A stretch of DNA of 9,598 bases from Thiomonas sp. (GCA_028706735.1 JAQTVS010000087.1:1-9598), one strand, 5' to 3'; numbered from the stretch's first letter, positions 1 through 7,026 are shown. The notes: a model not told the origin generated them from the sequence alone. Made by a program: numbers and translations.

Positions 1-107
1 TTCTTCTGTTCCTTGGTGAAACTCTCAGTGAACAGAATGAAAAATGGAATGATGCCCAGTGGATTGACGATCGCCAGCAGGGCGATCAGAGGCTTGACCA
101 GATTCAT
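1..107 (-). CDS. MarC-family integral membrane protein, N-terminal part (runs off the window)
   Basis: The reverse strand opens with an ATG at 107-105 and stays open to the window edge, giving about 35 residues. The peptide begins MNLVKPLIALLAIVNPLGII and continues into a phenylalanine-rich hydrophobic stretch and then FTKEQK. An N-terminal membrane segment carrying A-I-V-N-P-x-G-x-I-P-F-F is the hallmark of the MarC (UPF0056) family of inner-membrane proteins. These have about six membrane helices and no settled substrate. The gene lies downstream of hemN on the same strand, 90 bp away, so it may be read from the hemN transcript or from its own promoter (a GATAAT box lies 32 bp upstream). 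No clear Shine-Dalgarno sequence precedes the start. The family call rests on the short N-terminus alone, and I cannot judge whether the gene is intact. Confidence 0.75.
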   Translation of the reverse strand, partial: MNLVKPLIALLAIVNPLGIIPFFILFTESFTKEQK

Positions 108-138
108 CGGGGCTTAAAGGGAAAGGGGCGCAGCGTGC

Positions 139-168
139 ATTATCGGCGGCCTGCACCGCAAGTTCCCG
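139..168 (-). promoter_or_regulatory. Candidate promoter for the MarC-family gene
   Basis: Read on the minus strand, the hemN-marC gap contains GATAAT (positions 144-139), a near-consensus -10 hexamer in otherwise GC-rich DNA. About 16-17 bases upstream lies GGGAACTT (168-161), which resembles a sigma-E type -35 more than the housekeeping TTGACA. The start codon would lie roughly 25 bases after the expected transcription start. The two half-sites do not fit one sigma class well, so this is only a suggestion. Confidence 0.22.
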
Positions 169-197
169 GCGGGCGCTTCGTCGAACCCCCTGCGCGA

Positions 198-1601
198 TCA
201 GATCACCCGCGAGTAGCGCGGCTGCAGCAGTTGCTCGCGCGGCTGATGCAGATAGCCGTCGAACTGCATGGCGACCACGCGCACCAGCAGGCGGCCTTGC
301 GGCGTGACGCGCACATGCATGCCGTCATCGCCGTCGCGCACCACCAGACCGGCATCCTCCAGCGGCTTGAGGCGCTGCAGATCGGGGCCGAAAGTTGCCT
401 GCGCATCCACGCCGAATTCCGCAGCCAGGGCGGGCAGATCGAGGTGGAAATCGCACATCAGCCGCTGAATGGCGGCGCGGCGCAGATGGTCCTCCGGGGT
501 GAGATGCACGCCGCGCGCGGTGGGCAGTTTGCCAAAAGCCAGCATCTCGGTGTATTCGTCAATGGTCTTGGCGTTTTGCGCGTAGCAGTTGCCGACGTTG
601 GAAATGCTGGAGACGCCAAAGGCCAGAAGATCGAGCTCGGCCTGCGTGGAATAGCCCTGGAAATTGCGGTGCAGCTTGCCTTCGCGCTGAGCGCGGGCGA
701 GTTCGTCGTCGGGCTTGGCGAAGTGATCCATGCCGATATAGACGTAACCCGCTTCTTCCAGGCGGCGGATGGCCAGGCCCAGCAGCCCGAGCTTGACCTC
801 GGGGGAGGGCAGGTCTTCGGGGTTGATGCGGCGCTGCGGCTTGAAGATGTGCGGCAGATGGGCGTAGCTGTAGAGCGAGAGGCGGTCGGGCGACAATTCC
901 AGCACCTGATCGAGCGTGCGGTCAAACGAGGCGAGATTCTGGAACGGCAGGCCGTAGATCAGGTCGAGGCTGATGGACGAAAAGCCGTTGGCGCGCGCGG
1001 CGTCGATCACCAGCCGGGTTTCTTCCACGCTCTGGATGCGGTTGACGGCCTGCTGCACTTCCGGGGCGAAGTCTTGCACACCCACGCTCATGCGGTTGAA
1101 GCCGAGCCGGGCCAGATGCGCCACGCGCTGCTCGTTCACTTTGCGCGGGTCGATTTCAATGGAGAACTCGCCGCCGGGCTGAAGGTCGAAATGTTCGCGC
1201 GTCATGGCCATCAGCCGTGCGGCTTCGTCGTCATTCAGGAAGGTGGGCGTGCCGCCGCCCCAGTGCAACTGGGTGACGGGCAGGCGGGCTTGCAGAATGC
1301 CGGCAATCAATCGGAGTTCCTGCTCGACGCTATCGAGGTACGGGGCTGAGCGGCCGTGGTTTTTTGTGGGGATTTTGTTGCAGCCGCAGTAGTAGCACAG
1401 GGTTTCGCAGAACGGGACGTGGAAATACAGCGACACCGGCTCGTGCGGGCGCTGCGCGCGGTGGCGCAATTCCTCGGCGTAGTCTTTGGGTCCGAACCCC
1501 GAGTGCATGCGGTCGGCCGTGGGGTAGGAGGTATAGCGCGGGCCGGAGATGTCGAAACGCTGGAGCAACTCGGGCTGGAAGTCGAGAGATTGATTCATCA
1601 T
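198..1601 (-). CDS. hemN: Oxygen-independent coproporphyrinogen III oxidase (radical SAM)
   Basis: HemN converts coproporphyrinogen III to protoporphyrinogen IX without oxygen, by two radical-SAM oxidative decarboxylations in the cytoplasm. The 467-residue product carries GPRYTSYPTA near residues 20-29, the radical-SAM cluster motif C65-x3-C69-x2-C72 followed by C74 (CETLCYYCGC), the SAM-binding GGGTP at 115-119, and further HemN blocks (GFNRMSVGVQDF, DLIYGLP, GMDHFAKPDDELA, HRNFQGYST). It ends in YSRVI like E. coli HemN, which is 457 aa, so the gene is complete. Two adjacent ATGs (1601 and 1598) are possible starts. An in-frame TTG at 1652 would add 17 residues with no family resemblance, so I rejected it. 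No good Shine-Dalgarno is visible. It is divergent from kup and points toward the MarC gene. In facultative bacteria hemN is often under FNR-type control, but I find no clean FNR box here. Confidence 0.97.
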   Translation of the reverse strand: MMNQSLDFQPELLQRFDISGPRYTSYPTADRMHSGFGPKDYAEELRHRAQRPHEPVSLYFHVPFCETLCYYCGCNKIPTKNHGRSAPYLDSVEQELRLIAGILQARLPVTQLHWGGGTPTFLNDDEAARLMAMTREHFDLQPGGEFSIEIDPRKVNEQRVAHLARLGFNRMSVGVQDFAPEVQQAVNRIQSVEETRLVIDAARANGFSSISLDLIYGLPFQNLASFDRTLDQVLELSPDRLSLYSYAHLPHIFKPQRRINPEDLPSPEVKLGLLGLAIRRLEEAGYVYIGMDHFAKPDDELARAQREGKLHRNFQGYSTQAELDLLAFGVSSISNVGNCYAQNAKTIDEYTEMLAFGKLPTARGVHLTPEDHLRRAAIQRLMCDFHLDLPALAAEFGVDAQATFGPDLQRLKPLEDAGLVVRDGDDGMHVRVTPQGRLLVRVVAMQFDGYLHQPREQLLQPRYSRVI

Positions 1602-1789
1602 AATGATTGAATGTTTGCTCAAGAGGGCATTCAGGGTTTTGATCTGCAGCAAGGGATGGCGCGGACACGGCGCAATTGCTGCAGCGCAAAACCAACAGCC
1701 AGGCGGCGCGAGAAGGGGCCCGGCGGACGGAATGGACTATTCTGCGACGCGCATTCCACAGCGGGCGGGCGCGGCTCCGCACACCTCTC
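1602..1789. promoter_or_regulatory. Divergent hemN/kup intergenic region
   Basis: This 188-bp gap separates two genes reading away from each other, so it must hold both promoters. I can see a TTGA-N8-TCAA dyad at about 1607-1622 close to the hemN start, which is two bases too wide for an FNR site. There is also a TATTCT (1738-1743) that could serve as a -10 for kup, but no matching -35 lies upstream. CTGCAGC occurs twice (about 1644 and 1679). No convincing promoter pair or operator can be assigned from the sequence alone. Confidence 0.4.
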
Positions 1790-3685
1790 ATGCAGACTGA
1801 TTCTTCCACCTCGTCTGAACACAAGGCCACCATGACCGCACTCAGCCTTGGCGCGCTGGGCGTGGTGTACGGCGACATCGGCACCAGCCCGCTCTACGCC
1901 TTTCAGACGGCGTTCAGCCCCGACCACGGCGTGCCCTACAGCCCTGACAACATTCTGGGCGTGCTGTCGCTGATCTTCTGGGCGCTGACCCTGATCGTGC
2001 TGGTGAAGTATGTGCTGCTGGTGCTGCGCGCCGATAACGACGGCGAGGGCGGCATTCTCGCCCTCATGGCGCTGGTCATGCGCAGCTATGCCAAGGGCAC
2101 GCGCGGACGCACCGTGGCCATCACCTTGGGGTTGATCGGGGCGTCGATGTTTTACGGCGACAGCGTCATCACACCGGCGATATCTGTGCTCTCGGCCATG
2201 GAGGGTCTGAGTGTGGCCACGCCAATTTTCAATGACTGGATCGTGCCCATCACCGCGGGCATTCTGGTGGGGCTGTTCGTGGTGCAAAAGCACGGCACCG
2301 CGTTGGTTGGACGGTTCTTCGGCCCCATCATGCTGCTGTGGTTCACCGCCATCGGTCTGCTGGGGCTGGCGCAGATCGTGCAAAACCCCACGGTGCTGCT
2401 GGCGATCAACCCGTATTACGGCGCCGAGCTGTTCGCACGCGAGCCGGGGGTGGCGCTCATTTTGCTGGGCGCGGTATTTCTGGTGCTGACCGGTGGCGAG
2501 GCGCTGTATGCCGACATGGGGCATTTCGGCCGCAAGCCCATTCAACTGGCCTGGATCAGCCTGGTGATGCCCGGGCTGGTGCTCAACTACTTCGGCCAGG
2601 GCGCGCTGGTGCTGGCGCACCCCGAGGCCACCAAGAATCCCTTTTTCTACATGGCCCCGTCATGGGCGCTGTGGCCGTTGCTGGCACTGGCGACTGCCGC
2701 CACCATCATCGCCTCGCAAGCGGTCATCACCGGCGCTTACTCCATCACCACGCAGGCGATCAAGCTGGGGTATTTGCCGCGCATGCGGGTGTTGTTCACC
2801 AATGAGAGCAATCAGGGGCAGATCTACGTGCCCTTCATCAACTGGCTGCTGCTGATCTTCGTCATTCTGCTGGTGCTGAGTTTCCAAACGGCGGAAAACC
2901 TGGCGGCGGCCTACGGCATCGCGGTGAACATCACCATGATTGTCACCACGGCGTTCTGCTGGATGATCGCGCAGCACCGCTGGGGCTGGAGCGCGGCGCG
3001 CGCCAATGTGGTGTTCGGGCTGTTCGCGCTGATTGATCTGGCTTTTCTGGCGTCCAATTCGCTCAAGGTTGACCATGGCGGCTGGTTCCCGCTGCTGTTC
3101 GGCGCGGTGATTTATACCTTGCTGGCCACCTGGAAACGCGGGCGCACCCTGCTGCGTCGTCAGCTTGAAGAGCATGCCCTCAATCTGCAGGATTTCGTCT
3201 CCAGCCTGTCCACTTACCCGCCCACCCGCGTGGAGGGCACGGCCATCTACCTCACGCCCAGCGCCACCACGGTGCCGCATGCCCTGCTGCACAACCTCAA
3301 ACACAACAAAGTGCTGCACGAGCGGGTGATTTTTCTTTCGGCGCAGACCATGGATGTGCCGCATGTGTCCGCCGATCAGGGGTTGAAGCTCACGCCGATG
3401 GAAGAAGGCATCTACCTGCTGCACGTCGAACTCGGGTTTCAGGACGAGCCCGACATCCAGCGGCTGCTCAAGGAATGCGAGCGGCTGTACGGGCTGGAGT
3501 TCCAGTTGATGGAAACCTCCTTCTTCCTCGCGCGCCAGACCATCATTCCGTCCAAGCTGCCCGGCATGGCGCTGTGGCGCGAAGTGCTGTTTTCCTGGAT
3601 GAGCCGCAACGCGCAGGACGCGTCGGACTACTTCCGCATTCCGCCCAACCGCGTGGTGGAGTTGGGCACGCAGGTCGAGATCTGA
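1790..3685 (+). CDS. kup: KUP/HAK/KT-family potassium uptake protein
   Basis: Kup is an inner-membrane K+/H+ symporter giving constitutive low-affinity potassium uptake. The 631-aa product (E. coli Kup is 622) starts with a short polar tail, then the family signature GVVYGDIGTSPLYA at residues 24-37, then NDGEGGILAL near residue 83. The block GGEALYADMGHFG lies around residues 235-247. About twelve hydrophobic helices fill the first 430 residues, and a roughly 190-residue cytoplasmic C-terminal domain ends in DYFRIPPNRVVELG, typical of bacterial Kup. I chose the ATG at 1790 because it puts the signature at the same distance from the N-terminus as in E. coli. The reading frame stays open back to 1676, but that extension is arginine-rich and unlike the family. 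ATG 1832 is a shorter alternative. The start has no clear Shine-Dalgarno. No potassium-sensing element is apparent. Confidence 0.96.
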   Translation: MQTDSSTSSEHKATMTALSLGALGVVYGDIGTSPLYAFQTAFSPDHGVPYSPDNILGVLSLIFWALTLIVLVKYVLLVLRADNDGEGGILALMALVMRSYAKGTRGRTVAITLGLIGASMFYGDSVITPAISVLSAMEGLSVATPIFNDWIVPITAGILVGLFVVQKHGTALVGRFFGPIMLLWFTAIGLLGLAQIVQNPTVLLAINPYYGAELFAREPGVALILLGAVFLVLTGGEALYADMGHFGRKPIQLAWISLVMPGLVLNYFGQGALVLAHPEATKNPFFYMAPSWALWPLLALATAATIIASQAVITGAYSITTQAIKLGYLPRMRVLFTNESNQGQIYVPFINWLLLIFVILLVLSFQTAENLAAAYGIAVNITMIVTTAFCWMIAQHRWGWSAARANVVFGLFALIDLAFLASNSLKVDHGGWFPLLFGAVIYTLLATWKRGRTLLRRQLEEHALNLQDFVSSLSTYPPTRVEGTAIYLTPSATTVPHALLHNLKHNKVLHERVIFLSAQTMDVPHVSADQGLKLTPMEEGIYLLHVELGFQDEPDIQRLLKECERLYGLEFQLMETSFFLARQTIIPSKLPGMALWREVLFSWMSRNAQDASDYFRIPPNRVVELGTQVEI

Positions 3686-3787
3686 GCGAGGCGGCCCACG
3701 GCATTTCGTCGTGCTGTGTGGATTTTGTCACGGCATGGCGGGCGAAGTGCGGCCCCGCCGGGTGGGCGCCCTTGCGCAACGTTGTCG

Positions 3788-3833
3788 GGGTGACGATGAT
3801 GCAGGCATGGTTGATGCTTCATCGCCGTGACCC
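3788..3833 (+). promoter_or_regulatory. Imperfect hairpin in the leader of the AAA+ ATPase gene
   Basis: Three paired blocks fold on each other: GGGT (3788-3791) with ACCC (3830-3833), AC (3793-3794) with GT (3827-3828), and GATGATGC (3795-3802) with GCTTCATC (3816-3823, one T-T mismatch). A G-G mismatch and a three-base bulge interrupt the stem, and the loop is 13 bases. The structure ends six bases before the AGGAGG ribosome site of the ATPase gene. There is no T-run, so it is not a typical rho-independent terminator for kup. A role in translation control or transcript stability is inference. Confidence 0.35.
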
Positions 3834-3839
3834 ACACTC

Positions 3840-3845
3840 AGGAGG
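3840..3845 (+). promoter_or_regulatory. Strong Shine-Dalgarno site fixing the ATPase start
   Basis: A perfect AGGAGG sits five bases before the ATG at 3851. This chooses that ATG over the in-frame GTG at 3827, which lies upstream of the site itself. It is the strongest ribosome site in the window. Confidence 0.85.
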
Positions 3846-3850
3846 ATGCC

Positions 3851-4810
3851 ATGCTTGCCGTAGCCGCCTATAAAACCGTGTTCGATGTCAGCGCCGTGGA
3901 GCGCAAGCTGCACGGCATGGGAGCCGATGCCAATGAGCATCTGCGCGGCACCTACCAGCGCATGCTGGTCACGGGCGGCGAGCGGCTGGCCACCAAGCCG
4001 CAGGACGCGCCGCAGATGTCAGAACTCTGCGCCGAGCTGCCGAACTTCGGCGCCCCGCTGCGCGACATCCAGCGCAGTCTGGCGCTGTGCGCCGACAGCC
4101 GCGATCCGGTGGAAATCATGCCCATGCTGCTGCTGGGCGACCCCGGCATCGGCAAGACTTATTTCGCCCGTCGTGTGTCGGCGCTGCTCGGCACCACCTG
4201 CGCGGTGGCGCCGATGAATGCGCTCACGGCGGGCTGGATTTTGTCCGGGGCTTCATCACAATGGAAGAATTCGCGCCCCGGCAAGGTGTTCGACACCCTG
4301 GTGGGCGGCGAATACGCCAACCCGGTGCTGGTGATCGACGAGATCGACAAGGCCGCGGGCCACGCGCAGTACGACCCGCTGGGCGCGCTCTACAGCCTGC
4401 TGGAAGCCGATACCGCGCGCGCCTTCACCGACGAGTTCGCCGAGGTGCCGATCGACTGCAGCAGCGTGATCTGGGTCGCTACCGCCAACGACGCCAGCCA
4501 CATCCCCGAGCCGATACTCAACCGCCTCAATGTGTACGACATCGCGCCGCCTGACGCCGAGGGCACGCGGCAGATCGCCGGCAACCTCTACCGCGAAATC
4601 CGCAGCGCCCACGACTGGGGCGCGGCCTTCCCGGAGCAGCCCGACGCCGACGTGCTCGACGTGCTGCAGCAGTGCAAGCCGCGCGAGCTGCGCCGTCTGC
4701 TGCTGAACGCCTTTGGCGCGGCCAAGCTCGACCGCCGCGCGGCGCTGGCGCCTAAGGATTTCGACTTCGAGCGCCTGCGCCGCCCGTCGCGCATCGGCTT
4801 TATGCACTGA
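3851..4810 (+). CDS. Lon-like AAA+ ATPase without a protease domain
   Basis: This 319-aa protein is a single AAA+ module. Residues 1-90 form a mostly helical N-terminal region with no recognised domain. Walker A is GDPGIGKT (96-103) and Walker B is VLVIDEID (159-166). Sensor 1 is in VATAN (N213), a likely arginine finger is R225 in PILNRLNVYDI, and a likely sensor-2 arginine lies in KPRELRR (275-282). The stretch from DEIDKA through DPLGALYSLLEAD, the F-x-D-E-F-A-E-V-P block and IWVATAND matches the order and spacing of the Lon ATPase core (DEIDK, DP-x-x-ALLE-x-LD, F-x-DHYLE, ATSN). The Lon N-domain and the Ser-Lys protease domain are both absent, so it probably remodels or unfolds a partner rather than degrading it. 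It follows kup by 165 bp and has its own leader with a hairpin and a perfect ribosome site, so it is probably an independent unit. It converges with the thioredoxin gene, 11 bp between stops. The partner and true role are unknown. Confidence 0.88.
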   Translation: MLAVAAYKTVFDVSAVERKLHGMGADANEHLRGTYQRMLVTGGERLATKPQDAPQMSELCAELPNFGAPLRDIQRSLALCADSRDPVEIMPMLLLGDPGIGKTYFARRVSALLGTTCAVAPMNALTAGWILSGASSQWKNSRPGKVFDTLVGGEYANPVLVIDEIDKAAGHAQYDPLGALYSLLEADTARAFTDEFAEVPIDCSSVIWVATANDASHIPEPILNRLNVYDIAPPDAEGTRQIAGNLYREIRSAHDWGAAFPEQPDADVLDVLQQCKPRELRRLLLNAFGAAKLDRRAALAPKDFDFERLRRPSRIGFMH

Positions 4811-4820
4811 AACACTGAAA
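4805..4820. repeat. Tandem 8-bp direct repeat at the ATPase stop codon
   Basis: CACTGAAA occurs twice head to tail (4805-4812 and 4813-4820), covering the ATPase TGA stop and almost the whole 11-bp gap before the convergent thioredoxin gene's stop. It looks like a small slippage duplication. No terminator hairpin fits in the gap. Confidence 0.7.
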
Positions 4821-4821
4821 C

Positions 4822-5364
4822 TCAAGCCAGCAGCGGGCCGACCACGCGCTGCAGCCGCTCTTGGGTCCACGCCGGATGCGGATCGTCCCAGCCGTTATCG
4901 GCCAGGCGTCCCGCGCGGTCGATGACAAAGCTCACCGGAATGCGCCAGATGCGGCCATAAGCGCCAAACCAGGGGCTGGGCAGCAGGCCGACCGGAAAGG
5001 ACAGGGTCTCAGCCACGGCGCGCACCTGCGCCAGCCGGTCGGGCGCGTCCAGACAGAAGCCCAGCACCCGCAGGCCCTGCGCTGCGTGTGCCGCGGCGTA
5101 ACGCGACAGCACAGGCAGCTCCTCCCGGCAGGGATCGCACCAGGTTGCCCAGAAGGTGAGGATGACGACCTCACCGCGAAGCGTCGCGGTGGGGATCATT
5201 TGGCCGTCCAGGGTGTGCAGCACCGCAACCGGCGCGGGCTGGCCGACGTGCAGGCCATCGGCCCAGGCCGCCTGCGTGCCCAGACCGAACGTACCCAGGC
5301 CGAGCATGCCCAGGCCAAGGTACGCGCCGCGTTGCAGCAGCCAGCGCCGGGACAGTCCAGTCAT
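4822..5364 (-). CDS. TlpA-like periplasmic thioredoxin with Tat-type signal
   Basis: The 180-aa product is a membrane-targeted thioredoxin-fold protein. Residues 5-11 read SRRWLLQ, a twin-arginine motif, followed by a glycine/leucine-rich hydrophobic segment and an A-W-A|D cleavage site near 35/36. The mature part is a redoxin/TlpA domain: GQPAP (41-45), FWATWCDPC with active-site C76 and C79, and the cis-proline P143 in RIPVSFVIDRAGR. An extra cysteine, C104, lies in LGFCLD. Such proteins reduce disulfides in the periplasm, including those of copper-binding oxidase subunits, Sco proteins or cytochrome c precursors. It is last in the copper cluster, starting only 11 bp after the PCuAC stop, so co-translation is likely, and it has no obvious ribosome site of its own. 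The WCDPC active site differs from the WCVPC or WCGPC of some relatives. The exact client cannot be read from sequence. A Sco role is unlikely because the Sco CxxxC motif and distal His are absent. Confidence 0.9.
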   Translation of the reverse strand: MTGLSRRWLLQRGAYLGLGMLGLGTFGLGTQAAWADGLHVGQPAPVAVLHTLDGQMIPTATLRGEVVILTFWATWCDPCREELPVLSRYAAAHAAQGLRVLGFCLDAPDRLAQVRAVAETLSFPVGLLPSPWFGAYGRIWRIPVSFVIDRAGRLADNGWDDPHPAWTQERLQRVVGPLLA

Positions 5365-5375
5365 TGCGCGCCCGT

Positions 5376-5888
5376 TCAGTGTTTCATGCCCTGCATGTGG
5401 TCCATGTCCATCCCCTTCATATCGCCCGGGCCCGAGGCGGTGGGCTTGCGCACCTCGAACTCGGCGGTGACGGACTGGCCATCCGAGAACTTGAGCGTGA
5501 CCGGCACCTTCTGCCCTGGCTCGATGCCCGGCTGGGGCTGCATCAGCATGATGTGATAGTCGCCCGGGGTGAACGCCATGCTCTTGTGCGGTGCGATGGC
5601 GATGGAATCGACATGCACCATATTCGACATGCCGTTTTTGTTCACCGTCTGGTGCAGCATGACCATGCCGTACTTCGGGCTGGAGGCGCCGACGAGCTTG
5701 ACCTCCTTGTCGGTGTCATTTGTGACCTTGGCATAGCCGCCCGCGGGCAGGTTGGCCGGAAGCCAGCGGATCCAGGCATCGGTCACCTGAATGCCCGCGG
5801 CAAAGGCCGAACCGAGCAGCCCCAGGCTCAGCGCGCCTGCGGCAAGGCCGCGCAGGGCGGTGCGGGAAAGGGAAGCGCTTGAACGCAT
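5376..5888 (-). CDS. PCuAC-type periplasmic Cu(I) chaperone
   Basis: This 170-aa protein has a Sec signal peptide ending about AFA|A (residues 30/31) and a single PCuAC (DUF461) domain. PCuAC proteins bind Cu(I) in the periplasm and pass it to cytochrome oxidase assembly, notably the CuA site of aa3-type and CuB of cbb3-type enzymes. The copper site is fully conserved and exactly spaced: H79, ten residues, M90, twenty-one residues, H112, one residue, M114, within the blocks YGMVMLHQ, GMSNM and PGDYHIMLM. The C-terminal tail (156-170) adds M157, M160, M162, H164, M165, M168 and H170, a second likely copper-binding arm seen in some family members. It lies 34 bp after the barrel gene and 11 bp before the thioredoxin gene, all on one strand, with GGAG (5898-5895) as ribosome site. 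This context supports copper delivery to a terminal oxidase. No oxidase gene is in the window. Confidence 0.93.
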   Translation of the reverse strand: MRSSASLSRTALRGLAAGALSLGLLGSAFAAGIQVTDAWIRWLPANLPAGGYAKVTNDTDKEVKLVGASSPKYGMVMLHQTVNKNGMSNMVHVDSIAIAPHKSMAFTPGDYHIMLMQPQPGIEPGQKVPVTLKFSDGQSVTAEFEVRKPTASGPGDMKGMDMDHMQGMKH

Positions 5889-5922
5889 GGTGAACTCCAG
5901 TCAAAGTCAGAAGAATGAGAGC

Positions 5923-7011
5923 TTAAAACGCGGTACTGATTCCCAGGCTGGCCGTCCAGCGCGGGAAAAGCTGATCGCCGTCGAGTTGGCTATAAACGGG
6001 CAGTTGCACAAACCCATAGGCTTGCCAACCCTTGGTCAGCGTCACCGACAGGCCGGGGCTGAGATAGGCCACGGTGCCCGCAGTATCGGCGGTGTCGGCC
6101 AGCGCGCCCTGGTCGTGGCTTTTGTGCGTGATGTTGACCTGCAGTTGCGGAACCCAATCCGGATGCGCTTCGTAGCGCACGCCAAAGCTCAGGCTGGCGA
6201 GGTTGCCGGGGCGGTAGTCGGCTCCAGCCGAGTCGAGCTTGTGCGCCACCGCAGCCTGGAACTGGCCGTTGATGAAGCCGTCGAAGTTCTGGCTGATCGC
6301 CTGATAAGCGTAGGCGCCCACGATCAGGTCGGTGCTGCCGGTGCCGGGCTGCAGGCTGGTGTCCACCAGTTGCCCCGCGCTCGGCCCGCTGGAAAAAGCA
6401 ATCGGGTTGCGGCCCACCGTGCCCGTGCCGTCGGCATTCGGGCCGCCATAGCGGCCGGTGGGCAGCTTCAGCCCAAGTTGCAACCCGAGGTTGTGCGTGG
6501 GCAGCAGGCCCTGGAAACTGCCGATCAGCTTGATGTCGCCCAGGCCGCGCAGGCTGGCGCCGCTGAGGTTGGCTGCCGTGAGCTGATCGGGCGTGGCTGC
6601 GCCATAGGTGCTGTGACTGCGGTCGATGTAGGGAATCTGCACATTGACCGACCAGTTGGCGTTGGGGCTGTAAGTCAGCCCCAGGGTGGTGTAGCGGTTA
6701 ATGGTGTCGTGTTCGACCTCCTGGTTTGCTGCTGGGTTGCGTGCGGCCACGCTCGACGCCGACACGCTGTGCGTGCCGGTGCGGAGCTGGCTTTGGTTGA
6801 TGTAGTCGGTCTGCAGATTGACCCGCCAACCCGAGGCGGCGGAATAGCCCATCGCCGCGTCGGTGCTCAGACTGCAGCCGCAGGTGGCGCAGGCGTGCGC
6901 GGTGAGGGGAAAAGCAAGTGCGATGGCGCTGCAGGCCGGGCCGGCGAGGCGTGTGACACGCGAGGACGGGGCGGGCAAGCGGATCGCCCGAGGGGGAAAA
7001 GTGAATGGCAT
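5923..7011 (-). CDS. Predicted outer-membrane beta-barrel protein with N-terminal CxxCxC motif
   Basis: The start is ATG 7011, fixed by AGGAGA five bases upstream; the frame is open further up, but that extension is low-complexity. The 362-aa product has a long signal peptide ending TAHA|C near residue 40. The mature protein opens with C41-A-T-C44-G-C46 and then SLSTDAAMGYSAASGW. The rest is built of alternating amphipathic strands (YTTLGLTYSPNANWSVNVQI, LGLQLGLKLPTG, GFINGQF, GVRYEAHPDWVPQLQVNI, GWQAYGFVQLPVYS) and ends in TAF, a terminal phenylalanine typical of barrels inserted by the BAM machinery. I believe similar proteins are annotated only as a generic 'transporter' in related bacteria. 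Gene order (34 bp before PCuAC) suggests a part in copper or metal handling. The three cysteines after the cleavage site could bind metal or attach a group. The residue at -3 is Ala and the lipobox is poor, so a lipoprotein is unlikely but not excluded. Substrate and strand number are unknown. Confidence 0.8.
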   Translation of the reverse strand: MPFTFPPRAIRLPAPSSRVTRLAGPACSAIALAFPLTAHACATCGCSLSTDAAMGYSAASGWRVNLQTDYINQSQLRTGTHSVSASSVAARNPAANQEVEHDTINRYTTLGLTYSPNANWSVNVQIPYIDRSHSTYGAATPDQLTAANLSGASLRGLGDIKLIGSFQGLLPTHNLGLQLGLKLPTGRYGGPNADGTGTVGRNPIAFSSGPSAGQLVDTSLQPGTGSTDLIVGAYAYQAISQNFDGFINGQFQAAVAHKLDSAGADYRPGNLASLSFGVRYEAHPDWVPQLQVNITHKSHDQGALADTADTAGTVAYLSPGLSVTLTKGWQAYGFVQLPVYSQLDGDQLFPRWTASLGISTAF

Positions 7012-7016
7012 CTGGT

Positions 7017-7022
7017 TCTCCT
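7017..7022 (-). promoter_or_regulatory. Shine-Dalgarno site fixing the barrel protein start
   Basis: On the minus strand AGGAGA lies five bases before the ATG at 7011. It separates the real gene from a long in-frame upstream extension (to 7647) that has no signal peptide, is rich in Ala, Pro and Arg, and overlaps another likely gene. Confidence 0.8.
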
Positions 7023-7026
7023 GTTT

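Noticed and set aside
135..1349. 404-aa plus-strand open frame opposite hemN
   Set aside because: It lies wholly antisense to a clearly conserved hemN; long antisense frames are expected in high-GC DNA with biased third positions. It has no recognisable domain.
1607..1622. Possible FNR/ANR box upstream of hemN
   Set aside because: The half-sites TTGA and TCAA are separated by 8 bases rather than 6, so it does not match TTGAT-N4-ATCAA.
1676..1789. 38-residue N-terminal extension of Kup
   Set aside because: Arg-rich, no family resemblance, and the ATG at 1790 gives the expected spacing to the GVVYGDIGTSPLYA signature.
1631..2620. 329-aa minus-strand open frame opposite kup, and a similar 254-aa one at 2660-3424
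   Set aside because: Both are His/Gln/Arg-rich mirror frames of the membrane-protein codons of kup, with no domain or ribosome site.
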